From CAZCAC01 sp964496575 (lineage in GTDB: Bacteria > Planctomycetota > UBA1135 > GCA-002686595): a stretch of DNA of 64,000 bases. Shown piece by piece: positions 9,324-17,634 of this stretch (positions are counted from its first letter, which is position 1; each line of letters begins with the position of its first letter). Location: NCBI GenBank assembly GCA_964496575.1, contig CAZCAC010000038.1:6977-70976 (forward strand), given 5' to 3'. The notes under the pieces were generated by a model. That model worked only from the letters and a program-made list of their open reading frames with translations. It was not told where the DNA came from and ran no database searches. The position numbers and the translations under genes are program-made.

Positions 9324-9746
9324 TCAGTCCCGGGATTCGTCGAGAACGATCACGCTGATCGTGTGCAGCTCGTCGGAGGTGTTGCCCGCCAGCTCGAGGT
9401 CGATGTTGGCGACGTAGAGGTTGCCGTCGGAGCCGACCGCCACCCCGAGCGGACCGACCGGGTGACCCGTCTCCGGGTGCTTGGGCAGCGTGAAGATGTC
9501 GTGGATCTTCTCCTCCGCGTCGATCTTCACCAGCATCGAAGGATGGCTCGGATCGTTGAAGTTCGGCACGGAGAGGATGATGTTCCCCTCGCCGTCGCGG
9601 GTCATCCCGTCCGGCGTGTTGTAACGCTCGGGGAGCTGAATCGCGCGCTGGGCGGTCTGGTCCTCCGGTTCGTCCGTGGCGCAGCCGCACAGCGGCGCAA
9701 CAGCGAGAAGGCAGCTGAAGGTCAGGTGTACTCGATTCGTTCTCAT
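9324..9746 (-). CDS. Small lipoprotein with SMP-30/NHL-like propeller fragment
   Basis: Protein of 140 residues starting at MRTNRVHLTF. A lipobox-like LAVAPLCGC indicates a lipid-anchored protein. The remainder (YNTPDGMTRDGEGNIILSVPNF, GPLGVAVGSDGNLYVANID) has the repeat spacing of gluconolactonase/SMP-30 or NHL propeller blades. It contains only about two blades, whereas family members usually have six and 300 or more residues. It ends just 7 bp before the next gene, so it is probably a truncated relative or a small divergent form. It is embedded in the sugar operon, which fits a periplasmic lactonase or sugar-binding origin. Confidence 0.6.
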   Translation of the reverse strand: MRTNRVHLTFSCLLAVAPLCGCATDEPEDQTAQRAIQLPERYNTPDGMTRDGEGNIILSVPNFNDPSHPSMLVKIDAEEKIHDIFTLPKHPETGHPVGPLGVAVGSDGNLYVANIDLELAGNTSDELHTISVIVLDESRD

Positions 9747-9772
9747 TCTCTTGACTCCTTGCTCGTGCTCGA

Positions 9773-10570
9773 TCAGTGCATCTCTCGACCGCCGGTCACG
9801 TTGATCGCCTGACCGGTCATGTAGGCCGCATCCTCGGATGCCAGGAACAGCGTCACCGCCGCCACGTCCCCGACCGTCGCGAGGCGCTGCAACGGGACCT
9901 TCGAGGTGAACTTCGCGACGACCTCCTCGCGCGGGAGGCCGAGGTTCTCGATGTAGCCGGCCGAGACGGCGTCCCAGACTCCGGTCGCATCGGTGATGCC
10001 GGGACAGACGCAGTTGACGCGTATCCCGCTCGGCGCGAGCTCGTACGCCAGCGCCTGGGTCAGGCCGATGATCGCCGCCTTGGCGGCGGAGTAGTGGCAC
10101 AGCAGCGCCGAGCCGGTCTTGCCGGACTTCGAGGAGAAGTTGACGATGCTGCCCCGGCCCTGGGCCTTCATCAGGGGGACCACTTCCCGGATGAACAGGA
10201 AGGTCCCCTTGCAGTTGACCGCGAAGACGCGATCCCACTCGGCCTCCTCGATCTCCTCCACGGGCCCCTGCGCGACGGTACCGGCGACGTTGAGCAGCAT
10301 GTCGACCCGTCCGCCGAAGGTCTCGGCGGCGGCGGCCACGACGCGCTTCACCCGTTCGGCCGAGGTGACGTCGCCGGCGAGCGCGGCACAGCGCTCGCCG
10401 CTCGGGTCCAGCTCGTCACAGCAGGCGTCGAGCCGGGCCTGGTCCAGATCGCTCAGGAAGACCCGCGCGCCGGACTCCAGCGCTCGCCTGGCGATCCCCA
10501 GGCCGATCGCGCCTGCCGCTCCGGTGATCAGGATGTTCTGTTCGTCGAGCTGCAATTCAGTGGCCTCCAT
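9773..10570 (-). CDS. SDR-family oxidoreductase
   Basis: Classical short-chain dehydrogenase of 265 residues, cytoplasmic, NAD(P)-dependent. Motifs seen are the cofactor glycines TGAAGAIGLG, NVAG, the catalytic Ser in NFSSKSG, YSAAK (Tyr-x3-Lys), and a typical C-terminal MTGQAINVTGG. The start ATG at 10570 overlaps the end of the kinase gene by 14 bp, which indicates operonic coupling. A longer upstream extension is possible in frame but would lie inside the kinase gene. It probably interconverts a polyol and a keto sugar, or oxidises a sugar, in the same pathway as the kinase and aldolase. Confidence 0.88.
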   Translation of the reverse strand: MEATELQLDEQNILITGAAGAIGLGIARRALESGARVFLSDLDQARLDACCDELDPSGERCAALAGDVTSAERVKRVVAAAAETFGGRVDMLLNVAGTVAQGPVEEIEEAEWDRVFAVNCKGTFLFIREVVPLMKAQGRGSIVNFSSKSGKTGSALLCHYSAAKAAIIGLTQALAYELAPSGIRVNCVCPGITDATGVWDAVSAGYIENLGLPREEVVAKFTSKVPLQRLATVGDVAAVTLFLASEDAAYMTGQAINVTGGREMH

Positions 10571-12086
10571 TCGTCGTCTCTTGGGTCCAGCGGAGCTCGC
10601 TCCACAGCGGCGCCATCGCCTCCAGGAGGCGCGTGTAGCGAGCGCGCTTCTCGGCGTAGAGCCCCGCGCGACCGCGGTCCGGCTCGATGCGCCGATCGAA
10701 GCCCACCATCGCCTCGCAGGCGCTCGGGAAATCGGGGTAGAGGCCCACCGCCACCGCCGCGCAGATCGCGGCGCCCAGCGCGCCGAGCTCGCTGCCCGAG
10801 GGGATCTCGACGGGAACCTGGAAGATGTCGGCGAAGATCTGCGTCCACACCGCGCTGCGCGCCGCACCGCCGGAGAGGCGGATGCTCGCGGGCATCGAGC
10901 GGAAGCGCGAGAGGCGCTGCACGTGGTGCTCGTGGGCGAAGACGACGCCTTCGTAGATCGCGCGCAAGAGGTGGCCGCGACCCTGCCAGCCGTCGAGGCC
11001 GAAGAAGCAGGCCTTGCCGTCCAGGCTCACGTTCGAGCCGTAGAGGAAGGGCAGGAAGACGATGCCGGCGTCCTCGGGGCGCGTCTCCGCGACCAGCTCG
11101 TCGGCGAGCGCGTAGACGTTCCCTCGCTCCCGCTCCGCCTGGAAGAACTCGGTGAGCAGCCACTCGAGATTGCTGGCCGAGGTCGCGCTGCCCTCGAGCA
11201 TGAGGTACCAGCCGGGGATGGCGTAGCGCGAGGTCATGAAGACCGCGTCGTCGACCACCGGCTCGCGGGCAATGTACTGGTTGTTCCCCCAGGTGCCGGC
11301 GATCATGCAGAGGGGATCTTCGTCGACCAGACCGCAGGCCAGCCCGCAGGCGTCGATGTCGAACATCCCCCCGGCGAGCGGCGTTCCCTCGGCGAGGCCC
11401 GTCTCGGCGGCGGCCTCGGCGCTCACCGCTCCGCAGAGCTCGGAGGACTCGATGAGCGGCGGCAGGAGGTGCTGCAGCCCGGCGATGCCGTAGTGCTCGA
11501 GCAGCTCGGGGTCGTAGGCGCCACGGCCGACGTCGATCAGGCTGGTGCCGGAGAAGTCGGTGATCTCGGCGCGCAGCTCACCGCCGAGGCGCGCGCGGAT
11601 GTAGTCCTTGCACATGAGGACCGCGTGGGCGCGCTCGAGCGACTCCGGTTCCTCGGCCAGCAGCCAGGCGAGGAGGGCGTTCGGCTGGGCGGGCCACATC
11701 GCCTGCATCGTCCTGGGGCGCAGGCGAGTGTCGAGCTTCTCGTCGAGCCAGCGGTCGATGATTTCCCGCGCGCGCGAGTCGGTCGAGCCGATCGCCGGGC
11801 GCACGCCGCGACCGCGCTCGTCGACGAGGTAGAGGCCGTTGCCGTGCCCCGTCGGCGCGACGCAGGCGATCTCGGCGGGCGCGACCCCGGAACCCTCGAG
11901 CACCTCCCCGATCGCCTCGGCGGTCGCCCGCCAGATCGACTCCATGTCCATCTCGTGCCACCCCGGCCGCGGCGCCCGGGTCTCGACCTTGCGCGCGGCG
12001 ACGGCCACCTCGCGGCCGTCGAGCGCGAAGAGCGCCGCCTTGGCCACCGTGCAGCCGTTGTCGGTCCCGAGAACGTAATCGGCCAT
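10557..12086 (-). CDS. FGGY-family carbohydrate kinase (xylulose/L-xylulose kinase-like)
   Basis: ATP-dependent sugar kinase of 509 residues, normal for the FGGY family. The N-terminal phosphate-binding loop is GTDNGCTVAKAALF, the middle has TGHGNGLYLV, and the probable catalytic Asp is in GGMFDIDACGLACG. The C-terminal nucleotide-binding half carries LSGGAARSAVWTQIFAD. Overall layout resembles LyxK-type L-xylulose kinases more than glycerol kinases, but the sugar cannot be fixed by eye. It starts 3 bp downstream of the MFS permease gene and overlaps the following SDR gene. It most likely phosphorylates the imported or oxidised ketose so that the DeoC-type aldolase can cleave it. Confidence 0.87.
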   Translation of the reverse strand: MADYVLGTDNGCTVAKAALFALDGREVAVAARKVETRAPRPGWHEMDMESIWRATAEAIGEVLEGSGVAPAEIACVAPTGHGNGLYLVDERGRGVRPAIGSTDSRAREIIDRWLDEKLDTRLRPRTMQAMWPAQPNALLAWLLAEEPESLERAHAVLMCKDYIRARLGGELRAEITDFSGTSLIDVGRGAYDPELLEHYGIAGLQHLLPPLIESSELCGAVSAEAAAETGLAEGTPLAGGMFDIDACGLACGLVDEDPLCMIAGTWGNNQYIAREPVVDDAVFMTSRYAIPGWYLMLEGSATSASNLEWLLTEFFQAERERGNVYALADELVAETRPEDAGIVFLPFLYGSNVSLDGKACFFGLDGWQGRGHLLRAIYEGVVFAHEHHVQRLSRFRSMPASIRLSGGAARSAVWTQIFADIFQVPVEIPSGSELGALGAAICAAVAVGLYPDFPSACEAMVGFDRRIEPDRGRAGLYAEKRARYTRLLEAMAPLWSELRWTQETTNGGH

Positions 12087-12089
12087 CGG

Positions 12090-13358
12090 TCAATCCTCCG
12101 CGATGACCTTGACGTCGTCCTTGAACGCCACCAGGAAGAGGACCGCGATGGCCGCCGCCATCCCCGCGGGGTAGAGCCAGATCGTCGGCCAGTCGTGCAT
12201 CAGTGCCTTGCCGGCGTCGTCGACTTCGGTGACGCGCTGGCCGATCACCCAGCCCGCGAGGTTCGAACCCACGAGCCAGCCGAGGCCGAAGGTGATCAGA
12301 CTGATCAGCCCCTGCGCCTGCGCCTGGATGCGCTTGTGGGCCTTGCGATTGGTGTAGAGCTGGGCGGTGACGAAGTAGAAGTCGAAGCACACTCCGTGCA
12401 GCGCGAAGCCGAGGTAGAGGAAGAGCACCATCGACTCGAGGTCGCCGTAGCTGAAGCAGACGAAGCGCGCGATCCAGGCGGCCATCCCGATCAGGAGCAT
12501 CTTCTTGACGCCCAGGCGGATGAAGAACCAGGGCATGATGAGGAGGAAGACCATCTCCACCATCTGGCCGATGCTCTGCTTGAACATGGCCGCCTCCATC
12601 CCGATCTCGTTGAGGAACATGTTGCAGAACGCCCAGTAGAACATCCCGGGGAACATGATTAGGAAGGAGGCCACGGCGAAGATCAGGAAGTTCCGATCGC
12701 GGAACAACGCGAGCGCCTCGACGCCGAGGATCTCCTTGAAGCCGGGCTTCTCCTCGCCGCGCTTGGCGGGCGTGTCGGGCAGGAAGAACGAGTAGACCCC
12801 CATGACCGCGCCGATGCCGGCGCCGATGATCATCGGATACCTCGTCGTCTCGATGTTCAGCTCGTAGTGAAGGCTGATCAGGCTGGCGGCGCTGACGACG
12901 ATCCAGCCGATCGTCCCCATCACGCGGATCCCCGGAAATTGCTGGCCCGGATCGCGCATCTGCGCCAGGGCGATCGTATTGGTGAGCGCCCAGGTCGGCA
13001 TGTAGCACAGGAAGTGCCCGAAGATGAGCCACCAGAAGACGCTGTAGCGCGGCTCTCCCGCCCCGGTGACCGCCGACTGGCTGGCCCAGAGGAGCAACCC
13101 CGCGGCGACCAGGTTCAGCACCCCGAGCACCTTCTGCGCCGCGAAGAAGCGGTCGGCGATCATGCCGACGAAGAAGGGCGCGATGATGCCGCCCAGCGCG
13201 AAGGTTCCGTAGACCGATCCGACCTCGATGTCGCTGAAGCCCACTTCCGACAGGTAGGCGCCCAGGGGGATGATCCAGATGCCGTTGAAGGCGTACGTGA
13301 GGAACATCATCGCGCTCAGTCGAACGCGGACGCCTGTCGGCAGGACGGGATTGCTCAT
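12090..13358 (-). CDS. MFS permease, nucleoside:H+ symporter (NupG/XapB)-like
   Basis: Inner-membrane transporter of 422 residues with about 12 hydrophobic helices. The N-terminus MMFLTYAFNGIWIIPLGAYL and the segments ADRFFAAQKVLGVLNL and FPGIRVMGTIGWIVVSAASL match the nucleoside:H+ symporter branch of the MFS, which in planctomycetes is also found in sugar operons. It lies between an SDR gene (13 bp upstream) and the kinase gene (3 bp downstream), so it is the likely uptake system for the operon substrate. The nucleoside transporter flavour together with DeoC leaves (deoxy)nucleoside or deoxysugar uptake as a real alternative to polyol uptake. Confidence 0.82.
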   Translation of the reverse strand: MSNPVLPTGVRVRLSAMMFLTYAFNGIWIIPLGAYLSEVGFSDIEVGSVYGTFALGGIIAPFFVGMIADRFFAAQKVLGVLNLVAAGLLLWASQSAVTGAGEPRYSVFWWLIFGHFLCYMPTWALTNTIALAQMRDPGQQFPGIRVMGTIGWIVVSAASLISLHYELNIETTRYPMIIGAGIGAVMGVYSFFLPDTPAKRGEEKPGFKEILGVEALALFRDRNFLIFAVASFLIMFPGMFYWAFCNMFLNEIGMEAAMFKQSIGQMVEMVFLLIMPWFFIRLGVKKMLLIGMAAWIARFVCFSYGDLESMVLFLYLGFALHGVCFDFYFVTAQLYTNRKAHKRIQAQAQGLISLITFGLGWLVGSNLAGWVIGQRVTEVDDAGKALMHDWPTIWLYPAGMAAAIAVLFLVAFKDDVKVIAED

Positions 13359-13371
13359 GGTCGGGTTTCCT

Positions 13372-14133
13372 CTAGTGCATCGCCAGGCCGCCGCTCACGT
13401 CCACCGTGGCGCCGGTCATGTAGCTCGAACGCTCCGAGGCCAGGAAGAGCGCGACGTCGGCCACCTCCTCCACCTCGCCCACGCGGCCGAGCGGAATTCG
13501 GATGCGGTACTCGTCCAGGTTGGCCAGCACCTTCTCCCGCACCATGTCGGTGAGCATCAGCCCCGGCGCCACCGCGTTGACACCGATGCCGTGCGGGGCG
13601 AGCTCGCGCGCGAGCGCGATGGTGAAGGAGTTCAGCCCGCCCTTGCTGGAGTCGTAGGGCAGGTGGCCGCTCTGCGAGCCGCGGAAGGCGGCTTGCGAGC
13701 TGATGTTGACGATGCGCCCCGTGCGCTCGAGCGCGAGCAGGCGACGGACCATCTCGCGACAGCAGAGGAAGGCGCCGTCCAGGTTGACCTGGAGGGTGCG
13801 CCGCCAGACGTCGAGCTCCAGCTCGCACACCGAGCCCTTGGGACAGAAGGCGGCGTTGTTGATCAGGACCTCGACGGGGCCCAGGCGCGCCTCCAGCTCG
13901 TCGAACATCGCACGCACCGCATCCTCATCGCCGACGTCGGCCAGCACGGCCGTGGCCTGGACTCCGTGCTCGGCGGCCAGCTCACGGCAGAGCGCCTCGG
14001 CCCGGTCCGGATTGCGGTGGAAGTTGACGCCCACGCAGGCGCCCTCGCGGGCCAGGCCTCGACAGAGCGCCTCGCCCAGACCGTGCGAGCCCCCGGTGAC
14101 CAGAGCGACCTTGTCCTTCAAGTGCAGATCCAC
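13372..14133 (-). CDS. SDR-family oxidoreductase (GTG start)
   Basis: Short-chain dehydrogenase of 253 residues. A GTG start at 14133 is chosen because AGGAGG sits 5 bases upstream and the protein then begins with the usual DLHLKDKVALVTGG. Cofactor and catalytic motifs are TGGSHGLG, NNAAF, NISSQAAFRG and YDSSK, with the C-terminal MTGATVDVSGG. It is a distinct paralogue of the SDR at 9773-10570. It follows the DeoR-type regulator gene by 14 bp and precedes the permease gene by 13 bp. It is probably NAD(P)-dependent and acts on the imported sugar or polyol. Confidence 0.88.
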   Translation of the reverse strand: MDLHLKDKVALVTGGSHGLGEALCRGLAREGACVGVNFHRNPDRAEALCRELAAEHGVQATAVLADVGDEDAVRAMFDELEARLGPVEVLINNAAFCPKGSVCELELDVWRRTLQVNLDGAFLCCREMVRRLLALERTGRIVNISSQAAFRGSQSGHLPYDSSKGGLNSFTIALARELAPHGIGVNAVAPGLMLTDMVREKVLANLDEYRIRIPLGRVGEVEEVADVALFLASERSSYMTGATVDVSGGLAMH

Positions 14134-14147
14134 GCTTCCTCCTCGTT

Positions 14148-14903
14148 CTATGTCCGGATCACCTCGATCGCGATCGACTCCAGCTCGGCGCACGCCTCAT
14201 CGCCCAGCTCGTCATCCGTGATCAAGACGTCGATCTCCTCGAGGGGCAGGATGCGCGCGAAGCCCACCTGCCCGTACTTGGAGGAGTCTGCCAGCAGCAC
14301 GCGCCGGCGCGCCTGGGCGGCCATCGTCCGCACCACCTCGGCCACCTCGACCAGGTGCGTGGTGAGCCCCTTGGCGAGGGTGAAGCCATCGGCGCTCAGG
14401 AAGGCCGTCTCGACGTGGAACTCCTCGAGCTGGCGGATCGTCGTCGGCCCCACCAGCGATTCGGCCGCGGGCCGGAACTCTCCGCCCACCAGCGTGAGCT
14501 GCAGGGAGGGGGAGATGCGCGCCAGGGGAAAGAGCAGGGGGGAGGGAGTCACCACCTGGAGGCCGCTCTTGCCGAGCAGGTGCTGGCCCAGCTCCGCCGT
14601 GGTCGTCCCGCCCACGATCATGAGCTTCTCGCCATCGGCGATCATCTCGGCGGCGGCCTTGGCGATCCTCGACTTCTCGCGAGCGCGACGCTTGCGCCGC
14701 GCGAGGATGTCGGGGTGGAACGCCGGCAGCCCCCCTCCCCGCGTGCGCAGGATCTGTCCCGCCGCCGCGAGGCGATTGAGATCGCTGCGCACGGTCACCT
14801 CGGAGACCGCCAGCTCCTCGCTGATCTCCGCAACCGTGCGGTCCGGATCCTCGGAGAGGATCTCCAGCAGCCGCTGCTGCCTAGCCTTCAACTGTCCGTT
14901 CAT
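14148..14903 (-). CDS. DeoR-family transcriptional regulator
   Basis: Regulator of 251 residues, typical DeoR size. An N-terminal winged helix-turn-helix (residues 6-60) contains LAVSEVTVRSDLNRLAAAG. The C-terminal DeoRC sensor domain of the sugar-phosphate-isomerase fold has MIVGGTTTAELGQHL and VLLADSSKYGQVGF. Family members bind phosphorylated sugars and usually repress the adjacent catabolic operon. As the first gene of a packed minus-strand operon it very likely controls the SDR, permease, kinase and aldolase genes. An inverted repeat of TCGAAA/TTTCGA lies about 50-85 bases upstream of its start. Confidence 0.9.
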   Translation of the reverse strand: MNGQLKARQQRLLEILSEDPDRTVAEISEELAVSEVTVRSDLNRLAAAGQILRTRGGGLPAFHPDILARRKRRAREKSRIAKAAAEMIADGEKLMIVGGTTTAELGQHLLGKSGLQVVTPSPLLFPLARISPSLQLTLVGGEFRPAAESLVGPTTIRQLEEFHVETAFLSADGFTLAKGLTTHLVEVAEVVRTMAAQARRRVLLADSSKYGQVGFARILPLEEIDVLITDDELGDEACAELESIAIEVIRT

Positions 14904-14951
14904 CGGGGGATCGGCGCCCTCTCGTCCGATCGATGGAAGATCCTAATGCAA

Positions 14952-14988
14952 TCGAAAGCAAAACAAAAGCTCTGCGTGCGTTTTTCGA
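14952..14988. promoter_or_regulatory. Candidate DeoR-type operator in the divergent intergenic region
   Basis: An inverted repeat TCGAAA (14952-14957) and TTTCGA (14983-14988) flanks an A-rich stretch that stands out from the GC-rich surroundings. DeoR-family regulators often recognise TTTCG-type half-sites. The site lies 49-85 bases upstream of the regulator gene and about 217 bases upstream of the divergent kinase gene. No promoter boxes could be assigned with confidence. The rest of the 301-bp region 14904-15204 shows no gene. Confidence 0.4.
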
Positions 14989-15204
14989 CACTCGAGCGGT
15001 TGAAGGGGGTCACGGACTCCCTTCACCGACTGCTGGCGGCCCTGGTCCAGCCCCTCGGCGCTCGAAGAAACGCGGAGTGCCTCGAGCCGGCTTCCGAGCC
15101 CGAGACCCCAGCAAACCTGCCGGCCTTCAAGTCCGGATAAGAACTTCAAGCAGACGAGACGTCGAGCGACGATCGAGCTGCCTTCGCCTCGTATAGTCGC
15201 CCTC

Positions 15205-17604
15205 ATGGAAGAGAACGGCATCTCGCTGGAGGGTCCCGGAGCGGTCATCGGCCGGTACCGCGTCGTCGAGATCATCGGGGAGGGCGGGTTCGGAACGGTG
15301 TACCGCGCGGAGCAGACCCTGCCGGTGCAGAGGCAAGTCGCGCTGAAGATCATCAAGCTCGGGATGGACACGCGACAGGTGGTCGCGCGCTTCGAGACCG
15401 AACGACAGGCGCTGGCGATGATGAACCACCCTTCGATCGCGAAGGTCTACGACGCCGGAGTCACCTCCACCGGTCGGCCCTACTTCGCGATGGAACTCGT
15501 GCAGGGCCTGCCCCTCAATGAGTTCGCCGACCGAGAGGAGTTCTCGACCGAAGAACGTCTCTCGCTGTTTCGCCAGCTGTGCCTCGCGGTCCAGCACGCA
15601 CACCAGAAGGGGATCCTTCACCGTGACCTGAAGCCCTCCAACGTGCTCGTCGTGCAGGTCGACGGCGCTCCTCTCGTGAAGGTGATCGATTTCGGGATCG
15701 CCAAGGCGATGGAAAGGCCCCTGACCGATTCGAGCCTCGCCACCGGGGAGTTCCAGATGGTCGGCACGCCGGAGTACATGCCTCCCGAGCAGGCCTCGGG
15801 ACGGGATGTCGACACGCGAGCCGACGTCTACGCCCTGGGAGTCCTTCTCTACGAGCTCCTGACCGGCACGTTGCCGTTCCGACTGGAAGGAACGGGCATC
15901 CAGGACGTGGGCAACCTCCTCCGACACATCCGTGAGGTCTCGCCGGCCAAGCCCTCTTCCCGCGTCAGCGGTCTCGGGGAGCGACTGCCCGCCGTCGCCA
16001 GCTGCCGCCGCACGCCCCCCACCGGGCTGGTCCGCCGACTCCGTGGCGACCTCGACTGGATCGTCATGCGGGCGCTGGAGAAGGACCGGGAACGCCGATA
16101 TGCGACCGCCACCGAGCTGGCCGAGGATATCGCTCACCACCTGGCCCACGAGCCGGTACACGCGGGACCGCCGAGTGCGCTGTACCGAGCCCGCAAGTTC
16201 GTGAGGCGTCACACCATGAGCGTGACGTTTGCCGCCGTGGTCGGTGTGCTGATCCTGACCACGGCGATCGCCATGACGATTCAGGCCGGGCGCATCGGGA
16301 CGGAGCGCGACCGGGCCAACCGGGAGGCGGCGGTGGCCGCCGAGGAGGCGGAGACCTCACGCCGGGTCTCGGAGTTCCTGGTGGGGCTCTTCGAGACGTC
16401 CGATCCCAATCGGGCCCGGGGCGAGACCATCACCGCCCGCGAGATCCTCGATCAGGGTGCGAAGCGGATCCAGGACGAGCTGAACGATCAGCCGGGCGTG
16501 CAGGCGACGATGATGCGGACGATCGGCCGGGTCTACACCGAGCTGGGGCTCTACGCGGAAGCTCGCCCGCTGCTCCGCCAGGCGATGGAGCTCGACGAGA
16601 GCGTCGATGCCGACGACGTGGTGATCGCCGGCACGCTGGTGGACATGGTGCAGCTCTCGCTCTGGCTCGGGGAGTACGAGGAGGGCGAGGCCCTGTCGCG
16701 ACGGGCCATCGAGATTCTCGAGCAGCGGTTCGGGCCCGATCATCTCGAGGTCGCCGTCGGTCTGAACGGTCTCGGGAACGCGCTGCAGAATCAGGGACGC
16801 CTCGACGAAGCGCGCGTGGCTCATGAGCGCGCGCTGGCGATACGGGAGGCGGCCGACGGCACCGGCGAGGCGGTCAGCACCAGCCTGCACAACCTGGCGA
16901 TCGTTCACTACTTCCAGGGCGACTACGACCGGGCGATCCTCTACTACGAGCGCGCGGCGGAGCTCGACCTGAAGCACCACGGGCCGGAGAGCCCGAGCTA
17001 CGCCACGACGTTGCACACCCTGGCCATCGTCTACCAGGACCTGGGCAGGCTCGATGAAGCCCTGCAGCTGGAAGAGCGATCAACCACCATCCGCGAGAAG
17101 GCCCTGGGGCCCGATCACCTGCACACGGCCTTCAGCCTCTGCACGCTGGGGAACATCCACCGGCTCGCGGGCCGGCCGCCGCGAGCCGAGGCGGTTCAGC
17201 GCCGGGCCCTGCGCATCGCCGAGGCGGCGGTCGGGCCGGAGCACGGAGAGACCATCTGGATGCGCGGCAGCCTGGCCCGGACGCTGAGCGAGCTGGAGCA
17301 GTACGACGAAGCGAGCGAGCTGCTCCGGGCGTCGATTCGCATGCTCGAGGAGCAGGACGACCAGCAGTGGCTCACGACCGAGCTGGATGCCATCGCGTTG
17401 AACCTGCACCGGCAGGGTCGACTTCCGGACGCGGAGACGAGCTACCGACGGGCACTCATGATCGCCCGGGATGTGGGTGGCGATGTGGCCGCGAAACGTG
17501 CCGAGGCACTGAGGGATCACGCGACCGTACTGCGGAAGCTGGGGCGGATCGCGGAGGCGGAAGAGCTGGAGCTGCCGCTCGGGCCGGATGACCCGGAGGA
17601 TTAG
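15205..17604 (+). CDS. Membrane Ser/Thr protein kinase with C-terminal TPR domain
   Basis: Protein of 799 residues. The cytoplasmic Hanks-type kinase domain spans about 16-300, with the P-loop GEGGFGTVYRAE, the catalytic Lys in VALKIIKLG, HRDLKPSNVL, DFGIAK and GTPEYMPPEQ. A single transmembrane helix follows near 336-358 (TFAAVVGVLILTTAIAMTI). From about 390 to 790 there are tandem tetratricopeptide repeats of about 42 residues (for example the one with HTLAIVYQDLGRLDEALQLEERS). The architecture is common in planctomycetes and myxobacteria and suggests signalling through TPR-mediated partner binding. It is divergent from the sugar operon. A short hairpin follows the stop codon. Confidence 0.93.
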   Translation: MEENGISLEGPGAVIGRYRVVEIIGEGGFGTVYRAEQTLPVQRQVALKIIKLGMDTRQVVARFETERQALAMMNHPSIAKVYDAGVTSTGRPYFAMELVQGLPLNEFADREEFSTEERLSLFRQLCLAVQHAHQKGILHRDLKPSNVLVVQVDGAPLVKVIDFGIAKAMERPLTDSSLATGEFQMVGTPEYMPPEQASGRDVDTRADVYALGVLLYELLTGTLPFRLEGTGIQDVGNLLRHIREVSPAKPSSRVSGLGERLPAVASCRRTPPTGLVRRLRGDLDWIVMRALEKDRERRYATATELAEDIAHHLAHEPVHAGPPSALYRARKFVRRHTMSVTFAAVVGVLILTTAIAMTIQAGRIGTERDRANREAAVAAEEAETSRRVSEFLVGLFETSDPNRARGETITAREILDQGAKRIQDELNDQPGVQATMMRTIGRVYTELGLYAEARPLLRQAMELDESVDADDVVIAGTLVDMVQLSLWLGEYEEGEALSRRAIEILEQRFGPDHLEVAVGLNGLGNALQNQGRLDEARVAHERALAIREAADGTGEAVSTSLHNLAIVHYFQGDYDRAILYYERAAELDLKHHGPESPSYATTLHTLAIVYQDLGRLDEALQLEERSTTIREKALGPDHLHTAFSLCTLGNIHRLAGRPPRAEAVQRRALRIAEAAVGPEHGETIWMRGSLARTLSELEQYDEASELLRASIRMLEEQDDQQWLTTELDAIALNLHRQGRLPDAETSYRRALMIARDVGGDVAAKRAEALRDHATVLRKLGRIAEAEELELPLGPDDPED

Positions 17605-17616
17605 ATCGCCGCGAGC

Positions 17617-17632
17617 ATCCCCTTCGGGGGGT
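17617..17632. terminator. Short GC hairpin between convergent genes
   Basis: ATCCCC-TTC-GGGGGGT can form a short stem with one G-T pair, 12 bases after the STPK stop codon and just beyond the end of the convergent GH95 remnant. There is no U-tract on the plus strand beyond TCTTC, so its strength as an intrinsic terminator is doubtful. Confidence 0.3.
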
Positions 17633-17634
17633 CT

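Noticed and set aside
10119..12662. Plus-strand 847-codon frame across the kinase and MFS genes
   Set aside because: It crosses two well-defined minus-strand genes and has no recognisable protein features.
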